DNA of 64,000 nt from Pseudosulfitobacter pseudonitzschiae (GCF_900129395.1 NZ_FQVP01000002.1:62001-126000); one strand, 5' to 3'. Shown: positions 16,919 to 26,618, counted from the stretch's first letter. The notes: a model not told the origin generated them from the letters alone. A program made the numbers and translations.

Positions 16919-19363
16919 ATGACCAGAAATCTGATTGTTATCGGTGCCGGAATGGCCTCGGGCCGGATGCTGGAGCATCTGTTTGAAACTCAACCCCGCG
17001 TGTGGAACGTCACCCTGTTCAACGCAGAGCCGCGCGGCAACTACAACCGGTTGATGCTCTCGCCCGTGCTGGCGGGGGACAAGACCTATGCGGAGATCGT
17101 CACCCATGATGCCGATTGGTACGAAAGTCACGGCGTCACCTGCCGCTTTGGCGAAAAGGTGCTGCGGATCGACCGGGAGGCGCAGGTCGTGGTCGGTGAA
17201 AACGGCGCGGTGCCCTATGACCGGCTGGTCATCGCGACCGGATCGAACCCTTTCATGATTCCGCTGCCCGGCCATGATCTGGAGGGCGTCATTCCCTACC
17301 GCGATCTGGACGACACTGAAACGATGATGGCCCTTGGCGCCAGACCCGGCGCGCGGGCCATCGTCATCGGCGGTGGCCTGCTGGGGCTGGAAGCGGCCGC
17401 AGGCATGAAGGCGCAGGGCGTCGATGTGACGGTCATTCACGTCATGGGCCACCTGATGGAACGCCAGCTGGACGAGGCGGCGGGCTATCTGCTGAAAAAG
17501 TCGCTGGAGGAGAAAGGCATCACTGTCCTGACCTCTGCCAACTCGCAGGAAATCCTTGGCACCGACGGGCGCGTCAGCGGGTTGCGGCTGGACGATGGCA
17601 CCGAAATTCCCTGTGACCTGCTGGTCATGGCGGTGGGCATCCGTCCGAACGTGGCGCTTGCGCAGGAAGCTGGACTTGCGGTCGGTCGCGGCATTCATGT
17701 GGACGATGCGATGGTCACCTCCGACGCCAATATCCTGGCCCTGGGCGAATGTGTTGAACATCAGGGCGCGGTCTTTGGCCTTGTTGCCCCGCTTTACGAT
17801 CAGGCCAAGGTCGCCGCCGAAACACTGGGCGACAGGCCAGCGGCCTTTACTCCGAAGGAGGTGGCAACCAAGCTGAAAGTCACGGGCTGCGACCTGTTCA
17901 GCGCGGGCGATTTTGCCGAAGGCGAAGGCCGCGAGGACATCGTGTTCCGCGACCCCGCGCGCGGTGTCTACAAACGGCTGGTGCTGGAAGGATCCCGGCT
18001 GATCGGCGCGGTCATGTATGGCGACACGGGTGATGGCGCGTGGTTTCACGGGCTGATCAAGGACCACAGTGACGTGTCCGACATGCGCGATACGTTGATA
18101 TTCGGTCCGGCGTTTCAGGGGGGTGCCCCCTCGGACCCTTTGGCAGCCGTTGCAGCCTTACCGGGTGACGCAGAAATCTGCGGCTGCAACGGCATTTGCA
18201 AATCCACCATCGTCGACGCGATCAACGGCGGGGCCACCACCCTGTCCGACGTGCGCGCCCAGACCAAGGCGAGCGCCTCCTGCGGGACATGCACAGGGCT
18301 GGTCGAACAGGTCATGGCGCTGACCCTTGGGGACGGGTTCGAGGTGCAGACCGTCAAACCGATGTGCCCCTGCACGCCGCTGACCCATATGGACGTGCGT
18401 CGCCTGATCAAATCGCGCGCGCTGAAATCCATGGCGGCCGTCATGCAGGAATGCGGCTGGACCACCTCCTGCGGCTGTGCCTCCTGCCGTCCGGCGCTGA
18501 ACTATTACCTGCTGTGCGACTGGCCGGGCGAATATCAGGACGACGATCAAAGCCGTTTCGTCAACGAGCGGATGCATTCGAACATTCAAAAGGACGGCAC
18601 CTATTCCGTCGTGCCGCGCATGTGGGGGGGCATCACCACCCCGGACGAACTGCGCGCGATTGCAGATGCGGCGGATAAATATGCGGTCCAGACCGTCAAG
18701 GTGACAGGCGGCCAGCGCATCGACCTGCTGGGCGTCAAGAAACAGGACCTGCCCGACATCTGGGCCGATCTGAATGCCGCAGGCATGGTCAGCGGTCAGG
18801 CCTATGCCAAGGGGTTGCGCACGGTGAAAACCTGCGTCGGCTCCGATCATTGCCGCTTTGGCACACAGGACAGCACGGGCCTTGGCATCCGCATGGAAAA
18901 GGCGCTGTGGGGGTCGTGGACCCCGGCCAAGGTCAAGATGGCGGTGTCGGGTTGCCCGCGCAACTGCGCCGAAAGCACCTGCAAGGACGTGGGCGTGATC
19001 TGTGTCGACAGCGGCTATGTGCTGCACATCGGCGGCGCTGCGGGTCTGCACATTCAGGGCACCGAGGTGATGTGCACCGTCAAGACCGAGGACGAGGTGC
19101 TGGAATACACCGCCGCCGTGGTCCAGCTCTACCGTGAAGAGGCCGCTTATCTCGAACGGATGTACAAGTGGATGGACAACGTCGGCCTTGACCACATCAT
19201 CGCGCGGGTCGTGACCGATGCCGACAGCCGCCGCGCGCTGGCCGACCGCTTTTATTACGCGCAAAAGTTCATGCAGCAGGACCCCTGGGCAGAACGGACC
19301 AAGGCAAGTTACCGCGCACTCTATGCACCGCTTGTCGATTTGACATTGGAGGCAGCAGAATGA
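16919..19363 (+). CDS. nirB: assimilatory NAD(P)H nitrite reductase, large subunit
   Basis: An 814-residue cytoplasmic enzyme reducing nitrite to ammonium. In order: an FAD/NAD-binding part (VIGAGMASGRMLEHL, then VIGGGLLGLEAAAGMKAQG), two BFD-like [2Fe-2S] segments (CGCNGICKS... and CGCASCRPA), and the siroheme/[4Fe-4S] reductase domain. The cluster and siroheme ligands are C639, C645, C679 and C683 (CVGSDHC and SGCPRNC). The length is normal for NirB. It begins 3 bases after the transporter ATPase gene and overlaps nirD by 4. Siroheme should come from cysG at the end of the operon. Confidence 0.96.
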   Translation: MTRNLIVIGAGMASGRMLEHLFETQPRVWNVTLFNAEPRGNYNRLMLSPVLAGDKTYAEIVTHDADWYESHGVTCRFGEKVLRIDREAQVVVGENGAVPYDRLVIATGSNPFMIPLPGHDLEGVIPYRDLDDTETMMALGARPGARAIVIGGGLLGLEAAAGMKAQGVDVTVIHVMGHLMERQLDEAAGYLLKKSLEEKGITVLTSANSQEILGTDGRVSGLRLDDGTEIPCDLLVMAVGIRPNVALAQEAGLAVGRGIHVDDAMVTSDANILALGECVEHQGAVFGLVAPLYDQAKVAAETLGDRPAAFTPKEVATKLKVTGCDLFSAGDFAEGEGREDIVFRDPARGVYKRLVLEGSRLIGAVMYGDTGDGAWFHGLIKDHSDVSDMRDTLIFGPAFQGGAPSDPLAAVAALPGDAEICGCNGICKSTIVDAINGGATTLSDVRAQTKASASCGTCTGLVEQVMALTLGDGFEVQTVKPMCPCTPLTHMDVRRLIKSRALKSMAAVMQECGWTTSCGCASCRPALNYYLLCDWPGEYQDDDQSRFVNERMHSNIQKDGTYSVVPRMWGGITTPDELRAIADAADKYAVQTVKVTGGQRIDLLGVKKQDLPDIWADLNAAGMVSGQAYAKGLRTVKTCVGSDHCRFGTQDSTGLGIRMEKALWGSWTPAKVKMAVSGCPRNCAESTCKDVGVICVDSGYVLHIGGAAGLHIQGTEVMCTVKTEDEVLEYTAAVVQLYREEAAYLERMYKWMDNVGLDHIIARVVTDADSRRALADRFYYAQKFMQQDPWAERTKASYRALYAPLVDLTLEAAE

Positions 19364-19695
19364 CCGACTGGACCGATATCGGTGCGTTGACCGACATTCC
19401 CGAACGCGGCGCCCGCGTGGTGAAAACGCATTTGGGCTGTGTTGCCGTATTCCGCACCGTCAATGACGAAGTCTTTGCCATCGACGATGCCTGTCCGCAC
19501 AAGGGCGGCCCGCTGAGCGAGGGGATCGTACATGGCCGTTCGGTCACCTGCCCGTTGCACAACATGGTGTTGCGGCTGGACACGGGGCTGGCGCAGGGCG
19601 CGGACGAAGGGGCGGTAAGCACCTACGCCGTTCGCGTGGAGAATGGCCGGATCATGCTGGACACTGCACGCCTGCGACGCGGGCAGGTGGCGTGA
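19360..19695 (+). CDS. nirD: nitrite reductase small subunit, Rieske-type
   Basis: A 111-residue partner of NirB. It keeps a full Rieske [2Fe-2S] motif: CPHKG with C45 and H47, and CPLHN with C64 and H67. The NirD of Escherichia coli has lost these ligands, so this one can probably carry an electron-transfer cluster. It overlaps nirB (ATGA) and shares TGATG with nasA, showing tight translational coupling. Confidence 0.93.
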   Translation: MTDWTDIGALTDIPERGARVVKTHLGCVAVFRTVNDEVFAIDDACPHKGGPLSEGIVHGRSVTCPLHNMVLRLDTGLAQGADEGAVSTYAVRVENGRIMLDTARLRRGQVA

Positions 19696-22331
19696 TGGAC
19701 GGCGCGCCGCAGGTGCCGGAAATCCGCACCACCTGTGCCTATTGCGGGGTGGGTTGCGGTGTCCTGGCCCGGCCTGACGGTGCGGGTGGCCTGACGGTGC
19801 GGGGCGATCCGGACCATCCCGCAAACCGCGGGCGGCTGTGTTCCAAGGGTTTCGCATTGGGCGAGACGCTGTCGCTGGATGACCGGCTGCTGGCTCCCCG
19901 TGTGTCTGGACAGGACACCAGCTGGGACGCGGCGCTGGGGTTGGTGGCGGATCGCTTCAGCCAGACCATCGCGCAACACGGACCGGATTCGGTGGCCTTT
20001 TACGTCTCGGGCCAATTGCTGACCGAGGACTACTATGTCGCCAACAAGCTGATGAAAGGCTTTATCGGGTCCGCCAACATCGACACGAATTCGCGTCTTT
20101 GCATGGCCTCGACCGTGGCTGGGCAGAAACGGGCATTTGGAACCGATACCGTGCCCGGCACCTATGAAGACCTGGAACTGGCCGATCTGGTGGTGCTGGT
20201 GGGCAGCAACCTCGCGTGGTGCCATCCGGTGTTGTACCAGCGTCTCGCCGCTGCCAAGGCCGCGCGCCCTGCGATGAAAGTCGTGGTGATCGACCCGCGC
20301 CGTACTGCCACCTGTGATCTGGCCGATATGCATCTGACGCTGGCACCCGGCAGCGACGTTGCGCTGTTCAACCGGCTGCTGGTTGAAATCCACAAAGGCG
20401 GGGCCGTCGACGCGGACTATCTGCACCACGTCAACGGGTTTGAAGAAACGCTGCGGGCGGCGATGGCGCAGGATGGTGGTGCCACCGGCCTTGACCCCGC
20501 GCAGGTCGCTGCATTCTGCAAGATGTGGGTGGGCACAGAAAAGGTTGTGACTGTCTTCAGCCAAGGTGTGAACCAGTCGTCTTCGGGCACGGACAAGGTC
20601 AATGCGATCCTCAACTGCCATCTTGCCACGGGCCGTATCGGCAGGCCGGGCATGGGACCGTTTTCCGTCACCGGCCAACCCAATGCCATGGGCGGGCGCG
20701 AGGTTGGCGGTCTGTCCAATGCGCTGGCCTGTCACCTGGACATTGAGGATGCCGGTCACCGTGATCTGGTCCGCAGCTTCTGGCAGGCCCCAACAATGGC
20801 CAATGGCGCGGGGCTGAAAGCGGTGGACATGTTCGAGCGCGTCCGCACACGTCAGATCAAGGCGCTTTGGATTGTCTGCACCAACCCGGCGGTGTCCATG
20901 CCGGATGCAGATGTGGTGCGCGACGCGATTGCGGCCTGCGATTTTGTGGTGGTCAGCGATGTGACTGCCAACACCGACACCGCACGTCTGGCGCATGTGC
21001 TGTTGCCCGCGACCGGTTGGGGCGAAAAGGATGGCACCGTCACCAATTCCGACCGCACGATCAGCCGCCAACGCGCCGTCCTGCCCGCGCCGGGTGCTGC
21101 CCGCGCCGATTGGGCGATCATCTGTGATGTGGCGCGACGGATGGGGTTCGGGTCTGCGTTCGACTATGCCTCGCCCGCCGAGATTTTCGAGGAGTACGCC
21201 ACGCTGTCAGGGGCGGCGGCAGCCGTCGGGCGCGACTTTGATATTTCCGGGCTGACCGGATTGGGGCAGGCGGGCTATGATGCGCTGCCGCCAACGCGCT
21301 GGCCCGTTGCCGCACATGGGCAGGCCGAGCGTTTCTTTGCAGAGGGGCAGTTCTTTACGAGCGATGGCCGGGCCCGGATGGTGCCCGTCACGGCGCGCGC
21401 TCCCGCGGCCCGCACCGGCCCGCGCTATCCTTTCCGTCTGAACACCGGACGTATCCGGGACCAGTGGCACACGATGACACGCACGGCCAAGGCTCCCCGC
21501 CTGAACCAGCATCTGGGAGAGCCGTTCTTGGAAATCCATCCCGATGACGCGACAGCGGTGGGCGTCGCACCGGCCACGCTGGTGCGCGTGACCAGCCCAA
21601 CAGGCAGTTGCATCCTGCGGGCGCTTGTCACGGACCGTGTGCAACCGGGACAGGTCTTTGCCCCGATGCACTGGACGGCTGAAACGGCACCCACAGGTCG
21701 CATTGACGCGCTGGTGCCGGGAATTGTCGATCCGCTGTCAGGCCAACCTGAAAGCAAAGCTGCCGTGGTCGCCCTGGAACCCTATGACGCAGGCTGGTTC
21801 GGGTTTGCCGTCAGCACGGGCGCAATGTCGCCCGTCTGTGCCTACTGGGCGCGCAGCAGGGTTGAGGCAGGCTGGCGGGCGGAACTGGCGGGGCAGGAGA
21901 TACCACAGGACTGGGAAGCCGAGGCACGCCGCCTGTTCGCCATGCCCGACGCCCACTGCCAAAGCATCCATGATCCTGCCAGCGGCACGGTGCGCATCGC
22001 TTTTCTGGACGGTGACCGCCTGCTGGCCGCTTTGTTTGTGGGACGCGCGCCTGTCGCCCTGTCGCGGGATCACCTGGCCTCGCAACTGGGGCAGATTGCC
22101 GTTGCCCCCTTGTCGGGACGGCCCAGTGCCGACATGCCGGACCCCGGTGCTGTGGTCTGCGCCTGTCTGAACGTGGGGGTGAACACCATAGGTGCCGCCA
22201 TCGCCAGCGGGCAGGCGACCACGGTGACGCAAGTGGGCGAATGCACCGGTGCGGGCACCAACTGTGGATCGTGCCGCCCCGAAATTGCTGTGTTGCTGGC
22301 CAAGGCGCAAAGGCTGGAGGCCGCCGAATGA
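19695..22331 (+). CDS. nasA: assimilatory nitrate reductase, catalytic subunit
   Basis: An 878-residue molybdopterin oxidoreductase that reduces nitrate to nitrite in the cytoplasm. The N-terminal [4Fe-4S] ligands are C14, C17, C21 and C49 (CAYCGVGC...RLCSKGF). Bis-MGD-binding segments follow, and a molydopterin dinucleotide-binding domain begins near RYPFRLNTGRIRDQWHTMTR. The C-terminus carries a BFD-like [2Fe-2S] domain (CACLNVG...CGSC), as in the Klebsiella-type NasA. No separate NasB/NasC electron-transfer subunit is in the operon. The start at ATG 19695 overlaps the nirD stop; GTG 19692 is an alternative. Confidence 0.95.
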   Translation: MDGAPQVPEIRTTCAYCGVGCGVLARPDGAGGLTVRGDPDHPANRGRLCSKGFALGETLSLDDRLLAPRVSGQDTSWDAALGLVADRFSQTIAQHGPDSVAFYVSGQLLTEDYYVANKLMKGFIGSANIDTNSRLCMASTVAGQKRAFGTDTVPGTYEDLELADLVVLVGSNLAWCHPVLYQRLAAAKAARPAMKVVVIDPRRTATCDLADMHLTLAPGSDVALFNRLLVEIHKGGAVDADYLHHVNGFEETLRAAMAQDGGATGLDPAQVAAFCKMWVGTEKVVTVFSQGVNQSSSGTDKVNAILNCHLATGRIGRPGMGPFSVTGQPNAMGGREVGGLSNALACHLDIEDAGHRDLVRSFWQAPTMANGAGLKAVDMFERVRTRQIKALWIVCTNPAVSMPDADVVRDAIAACDFVVVSDVTANTDTARLAHVLLPATGWGEKDGTVTNSDRTISRQRAVLPAPGAARADWAIICDVARRMGFGSAFDYASPAEIFEEYATLSGAAAAVGRDFDISGLTGLGQAGYDALPPTRWPVAAHGQAERFFAEGQFFTSDGRARMVPVTARAPAARTGPRYPFRLNTGRIRDQWHTMTRTAKAPRLNQHLGEPFLEIHPDDATAVGVAPATLVRVTSPTGSCILRALVTDRVQPGQVFAPMHWTAETAPTGRIDALVPGIVDPLSGQPESKAAVVALEPYDAGWFGFAVSTGAMSPVCAYWARSRVEAGWRAELAGQEIPQDWEAEARRLFAMPDAHCQSIHDPASGTVRIAFLDGDRLLAALFVGRAPVALSRDHLASQLGQIAVAPLSGRPSADMPDPGAVVCACLNVGVNTIGAAIASGQATTVTQVGECTGAGTNCGSCRPEIAVLLAKAQRLEAAE

Positions 22332-23287
22332 CCCTCGCACCTTACGTTGCCATTCTGGGCCGGGGACAAGGCCGCGCGCGGTCACTTACGATGGACGAAG
22401 CGCGCGCAGCGATGAAGATCATCCTGTCCGGGGAGGGCGCGCCCGAGGCGATCGGCGCGATCCTGATGCTTTTGCGCATGAAGGGCGAGGTCGCGGAAGA
22501 AATCGCCGGATTTACGGCTGCTGCCCGTGCCGCTTTGCCGGTATGGCACGGCGCACGTCCGGCCGTGGACTGGCCATCCTACGCGGCGGGGCGCACACGC
22601 GGCCAACCGTGGTTTCTGGCGGCTGCGCGACTTGTGGCGCAGGCCGGGCATCCTGTCCTGCTGCACGGCTGGAATTCGCATCAGGCCACGGGTGCATCGG
22701 TCCGGGTGGCGCTGGGGGACGTTGGCATAGCACAAGTCGGTTGGGATGCAGCACCGGCAGAGCTTGCACAGTCCGGCATCGCATATGTCCCGCTGGAAAA
22801 GATGCACCCGCGCTTGATGGACCTGTTGCGACTGCGTGACACCTTTGGGTTGCGGTCCTGCATCAACACGGTGCTGCGGATGCTGAATCCTGCCATTGCC
22901 CCGGTGGCGCTGCAGGGCGTTTTCCACCCATCCTACCGCGAACTGCAACGGGACGCGGCTGCATTGCTGGGGCAACCCACCTTGCGTGTGCTCAAGGGCG
23001 GGGGCGGTGAATTCGAACATCACCCGGCCAAGGATATGACCCTGCACGGGTTGAACCGCGGCGACCTGTGGGAAGGACCGACAGGCGCACCGATGACAGG
23101 CCACCACCGTCTTTCGGACACCGAAAGCACCCTGTCCGACGTGTGGAATGGCGTCGTGCAGGACGATTTTGCCACCGCCATCATCACCAGCACCGCAGCA
23201 CTGGCGCTGGCCGCGCTGGGCGTCGCCGACGCCGGGTGCAGGGCGCAAACACTATGGCAGTCCCGCCTTCACCCTCGCGCCGCCTGA
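22328..23287 (+). CDS. TrpD2/YbiB-like glycosyltransferase-family protein
   Basis: A 319-residue protein with the anthranilate phosphoribosyltransferase fold of the TrpD2 (YbiB) group. It has an alpha-helical N-terminal domain (LTMDEARAAMKIILSGEGAPEAIGAILMLLRMKGE) and an alpha/beta C-terminal domain. True TrpD enzymes have GTGGD and KHGN-type motifs for PRPP and anthranilate. These are not seen, and KGGGGEFEHHP occupies part of the region. YbiB proteins bind nucleic acids without known catalysis. The gene overlaps nasA by ATGA and precedes cysG, so it is an integral operon member whose role in nitrate use is unexplained. Confidence 0.8.
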   Translation: MTLAPYVAILGRGQGRARSLTMDEARAAMKIILSGEGAPEAIGAILMLLRMKGEVAEEIAGFTAAARAALPVWHGARPAVDWPSYAAGRTRGQPWFLAAARLVAQAGHPVLLHGWNSHQATGASVRVALGDVGIAQVGWDAAPAELAQSGIAYVPLEKMHPRLMDLLRLRDTFGLRSCINTVLRMLNPAIAPVALQGVFHPSYRELQRDAAALLGQPTLRVLKGGGGEFEHHPAKDMTLHGLNRGDLWEGPTGAPMTGHHRLSDTESTLSDVWNGVVQDDFATAIITSTAALALAALGVADAGCRAQTLWQSRLHPRAA

Positions 23288-23297
23288 GGAGACCGCT

Positions 23298-24695
23298 GTG
23301 CATAGTTTTCCGATGTTCATTCGCACCACCGGCCGCCGGGTCATAATCGCCGGCGGCGGGGAACAAGCTGCACAAAAGGCGCGGCTGATGTTGAAAACCG
23401 ACGCCGCACTGGTGCTGTTGGCGCCGGAACTGGATGCAGAGCTGGGCGATCTGGTGGCGACGGGGCGGGCGACACAGGTCACGGGCGCGGTCACACCAGA
23501 CAGCTTTCGCGATGCTGCGCTGGTGTTCATTGCGACAGGCTGCCCCGGTCTGGATGCCGCGCTTCATGCGCTGGCAAAGGCGGGAGGGGCGCAGGTGAAC
23601 GTCGTGGATCAACCGGCTTTGTGCGACATGACCACCCCGTCCCTGGTGGACCGCGATCCGGTGGTTGTCGCGATTGGCACCGAGGGAACGGCACCGGTTC
23701 TGGCCCGGCAGATCAAGACGCAGATCGAGCAGATGCTGGACCCCACGCTGGGGACATTTGCAGCCCTTGCAGGGCGTCTGCGGGGCGCAGTCGCCGCAAA
23801 TGTGCCCAAGGCCGAGCGCCGTGCCTTCTGGCGCTGGGCCTTTGCGGAGAAACCCTGGCAGATGCATCGAAGCGGTCAGCAACGCGCGGCCGCCGATCTG
23901 TTGAAACAGGCCATAACCACGCGCGACGCTCCGGAACCGCAAGGCCACATCGCCCTGGTGGGCGCAGGCCCCGGTGCCCGCGATCTTTTGACGCTGCGGG
24001 CCGTGCAGCGCCTGCAAGAGGCCGATGTGATCTTTTATGATCGCCTGGTCGATCCCGAAGTGCTGGAGCTGGCCCGCCGTGACGCCGAACGGGTCTATGT
24101 CGGAAAGGTTGTCGGGGCACACGCCTGGCCACAGGAGCGGATTTGCGCATTGATCGTGGCCGAAGCCGCGCGGGGGCGGCGCGTTGTGCGTCTGAAGTCG
24201 GGTGATCCCGGTATCTTTGGACGCGCGACAGAAGAGCTTGAGGCTGCTCGTGCCGCAGGTGTTGCCGTTGAAATCGTCCCGGGCGTGACAGCCGCCAGTG
24301 CGGCTTCGGCTGCCCTCGGGCAATCTCTGACGGTGCGTGGCGAGACAGATACGCTGGTTCTGACGACGGGACGGCACTGTGACAGCGAGGCGCTCGAAAC
24401 CTGGGCGGACCATGCTGTGCCGGGGACAACACTGGTCTTTTACATGGGCGTCGGAACTGCGCCCAGGATCGCCCAGTCTCTGTTAAGCAAAGGGCAGCGC
24501 GCCGACACCTGCGTGACAATCGCTGCGGATGTCAGCAAGCGAGGGCAACGTATCCTGACGACGACGCTGAACGACCTGCCAAAAGACGTCGCGCGTGGGG
24601 GGATTACGGGAAATGCGCTGTTCATCATTCGAATTCCGGCGCGCCAGGCGTCGGTTCAACGGGCGCAACCAAAAGCGCTTGTCCGATTGGCCTAG
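23298..24695 (+). CDS. cysG: siroheme synthase (multifunctional CysG)
   Basis: A 465-residue protein with two parts. The N-terminal part is a precorrin-2 dehydrogenase/ferrochelatase (FIRTTGRRVIIAGGGEQAAQKARL, DMTTPSLVDRDPVVVAIGTEG). The C-terminal part is a uroporphyrinogen III methyltransferase (LVGAGPGARDLLTLRAVQRL, RLKSGDPGIFGRATEE, PGVTAASAASA). It makes siroheme from uroporphyrinogen III, the cofactor NirB needs, which explains its place as last gene of the operon. GTG 23298 is chosen because GGAG lies 7 bases upstream and the length then matches CysG. Confidence 0.93.
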   Translation: MHSFPMFIRTTGRRVIIAGGGEQAAQKARLMLKTDAALVLLAPELDAELGDLVATGRATQVTGAVTPDSFRDAALVFIATGCPGLDAALHALAKAGGAQVNVVDQPALCDMTTPSLVDRDPVVVAIGTEGTAPVLARQIKTQIEQMLDPTLGTFAALAGRLRGAVAANVPKAERRAFWRWAFAEKPWQMHRSGQQRAAADLLKQAITTRDAPEPQGHIALVGAGPGARDLLTLRAVQRLQEADVIFYDRLVDPEVLELARRDAERVYVGKVVGAHAWPQERICALIVAEAARGRRVVRLKSGDPGIFGRATEELEAARAAGVAVEIVPGVTAASAASAALGQSLTVRGETDTLVLTTGRHCDSEALETWADHAVPGTTLVFYMGVGTAPRIAQSLLSKGQRADTCVTIAADVSKRGQRILTTTLNDLPKDVARGGITGNALFIIRIPARQASVQRAQPKALVRLA

Positions 24696-24959
24696 AGTCC
24701 CGGATTCCCGTTCCGCGTTTCCGGTGAAACGATCCCGCTCATATGTTCCAACAAGGGATTTGCGCGTCGAAGACATTTCCAGCTCCAAGAGTGCCTCCAA
24801 ACCCGAGGGCTGCGGCGCCGATCCGACGGCTCGGGGAATGCATGTTCATGCAGCGATTGTCGGGGGATGAGTTTGGTTTTTCGGTCAAAACCCTTGCCGT
24901 GCGATGATTTTTGGAAAAGGCTGAAGGGGTATAATAATTATAAACGTTGAGATAAACTG
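24696..24959. other. intergenic between nas operon and ABC operon
   Basis: No gene is supported. The left 190 bases look like ordinary GC-rich non-coding DNA. The last 40 are strikingly AT-rich and contain the candidate promoter noted separately. I saw no clear terminator for the nas operon. Confidence 0.4.
24930..24944 (+). promoter_or_regulatory. candidate -10 region of the ABC ATPase gene
   Basis: TATAAT at 24930-24935 and TATAAA at 24939-24944 lie in an AT-rich patch just before the ATG at 24960. No well-placed -35 box is visible, so activator dependence is possible. Confidence 0.4.
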
Positions 24960-26585
24960 ATGACCAACACTTCCACGGGCCTCGCGCCCGTTCTGACCGT
25001 GCGCGACCTTTCGGTCGCTCTTCCCGGAAAACACGACCGACCCTATGCGGTAAAGGATGTCAGCTTTGACCTGATGCCGGGTGAAATCCTGTGTATCATC
25101 GGTGAAAGCGGCTCTGGCAAATCCGTCACTGCCAGCACCGTCATGGGGTTGCTGCCCGAAGTGATGTCGGTGGAATCCGGCAGCATCATGTTCAAGGGTG
25201 ACGACCTGACCAAACTGTCCGACGGCGAATTGCGAAAGCTGCGCGGACGTGCGGTGTCCATCATCTTTCAGGACCCGCTGTCGGCGCTGAACCCGCTGAT
25301 GACCATCGGCGACCAGATCCGCGAGGTTTTGAACGCCCACAACGTCGGGACCAAGGCGAGCCGCGCCGATCGCGTGGTCGAGATGCTGTCCGAAGTAGGC
25401 TTGCCCGATCCAATGCTGATCCAGCACCAATACCCGTTTCGGCTGTCCGGGGGACAGCGCCAACGGGTGATGATCGCGATGGCCCTGGCGCTGGCCCCCG
25501 ACATCCTGATCGCGGATGAGCCGACAACCGCGCTGGACGTGACCACGCAGGCGCAGATCCTGTCGTTGATCAGCGAAATCCAGAAAAGCAAAGGCATGAG
25601 TGTGATGTTCATCACCCATGACTTTGGCGTTGTGGCCGAGATTGCCGACCGTGTTGTGGTGATGGAGCAGGGGCTGGTTGTTGAACAGGGCACCGCCCGT
25701 CAGGTGCTGGATGCGCCAGAACACCCCTATACCAAGAAGCTGATCGCCGCCGTTCCCAAGATGCGGGAAGAGGACCGCAGCCGCGAACAGGACAAAACCG
25801 CCGTGCTTGAAGTGCGCAACCTGAACAAAACCTACCGCACCCGCAGCGGGTTTCTGGGCCGGATGCGCGAAGTCCATGCGGTCAATGACATCTCGTTTAC
25901 CCTGCACAGGGGCGAGACGCTGGGCATCGTCGGGGAATCCGGGTCGGGAAAGTCCTCGATGGGCAAGGTGCTGATGAAGCTGATCGACGCCGACAGCGGC
26001 CAGATCATCTTTCAGGGCAAGGACACCCTGCCGCTGGACAAAGAGAGTTTTCGCCCGCTGCGGGCACGCATCCAGATGATCTTTCAGGACCCTTATGCAT
26101 CATTGAACCCGCGCTTTACCATCGGCCAGGCGTTGACCGTGGGGCCGGTGGCACACGATCTGGTCACCCAGTCCGAGGCGCGCAAACTGGCGCAAGACAC
26201 GTTGGAACTGGTCGGGCTGGACCCCTCGGCCTATGACCGCTACCCGCATGAATTCTCGGGCGGACAACGGCAACGTGTGGGGATCGCACGGGCGCTGATG
26301 TTCAACCCCGAAGTGATTGTCGCAGACGAAGCCGTGTCGGCGTTGGACGTGTCCATTCAGGCGCAGGTGCTCGCGCTGCTGGACAAGATCCGCCACGAGC
26401 GCAAGCTGGCGATGGTCTTTATCACCCATGACCTGCGCGTCGCCAGCCAGATCAGCGATGAAATCCTGGTGATGCACCGTGGCAAGATGGTGGAATACGG
26501 CCCGCCTTCGCAAATTTTCTACAACCCGCAGCACGACTATACCCGGTCGTTGGTCGATGCGATCCCGGGTGGCAAGGCGGCCTGA
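24960..26585 (+). CDS. peptide-type ABC transporter, tandem ATPase (DppD-DppF fusion)
   Basis: A 541-residue protein with two ABC ATPase domains of the oligopeptide/dipeptide branch, comparable with GsiA of the glutathione importer. Both halves carry Walker A GESGSGKS. Signatures are LSGGQRQRV and FSGGQRQRV, followed by DEPTTALDV and DEAVSALDV. It should energise the two permeases encoded at 31236 and 32203, with the binding protein at 29457. It is separated from them by a MarR regulator, an SDR and a flavoprotein. A terminator follows it, so it is probably transcribed alone. The cargo is likely a peptide or small amine. Confidence 0.9.
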   Translation: MTNTSTGLAPVLTVRDLSVALPGKHDRPYAVKDVSFDLMPGEILCIIGESGSGKSVTASTVMGLLPEVMSVESGSIMFKGDDLTKLSDGELRKLRGRAVSIIFQDPLSALNPLMTIGDQIREVLNAHNVGTKASRADRVVEMLSEVGLPDPMLIQHQYPFRLSGGQRQRVMIAMALALAPDILIADEPTTALDVTTQAQILSLISEIQKSKGMSVMFITHDFGVVAEIADRVVVMEQGLVVEQGTARQVLDAPEHPYTKKLIAAVPKMREEDRSREQDKTAVLEVRNLNKTYRTRSGFLGRMREVHAVNDISFTLHRGETLGIVGESGSGKSSMGKVLMKLIDADSGQIIFQGKDTLPLDKESFRPLRARIQMIFQDPYASLNPRFTIGQALTVGPVAHDLVTQSEARKLAQDTLELVGLDPSAYDRYPHEFSGGQRQRVGIARALMFNPEVIVADEAVSALDVSIQAQVLALLDKIRHERKLAMVFITHDLRVASQISDEILVMHRGKMVEYGPPSQIFYNPQHDYTRSLVDAIPGGKAA

Positions 26586-26618
26586 TCGCGTCTGAAATAT
26601 TGAGAGAGCAGGAAAGAA

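Noticed and set aside
18181-18500. Possible separate ferredoxin-like gene within nirB because of many Cys residues
   Set aside because: The frame is continuous with nirB and the Cys clusters are the BFD-like domains normal for NirB.
24595-24870. Small open frame across the end of cysG and the following gap
   Set aside because: No ribosome site, no motif, and most of it overlaps cysG in another frame.
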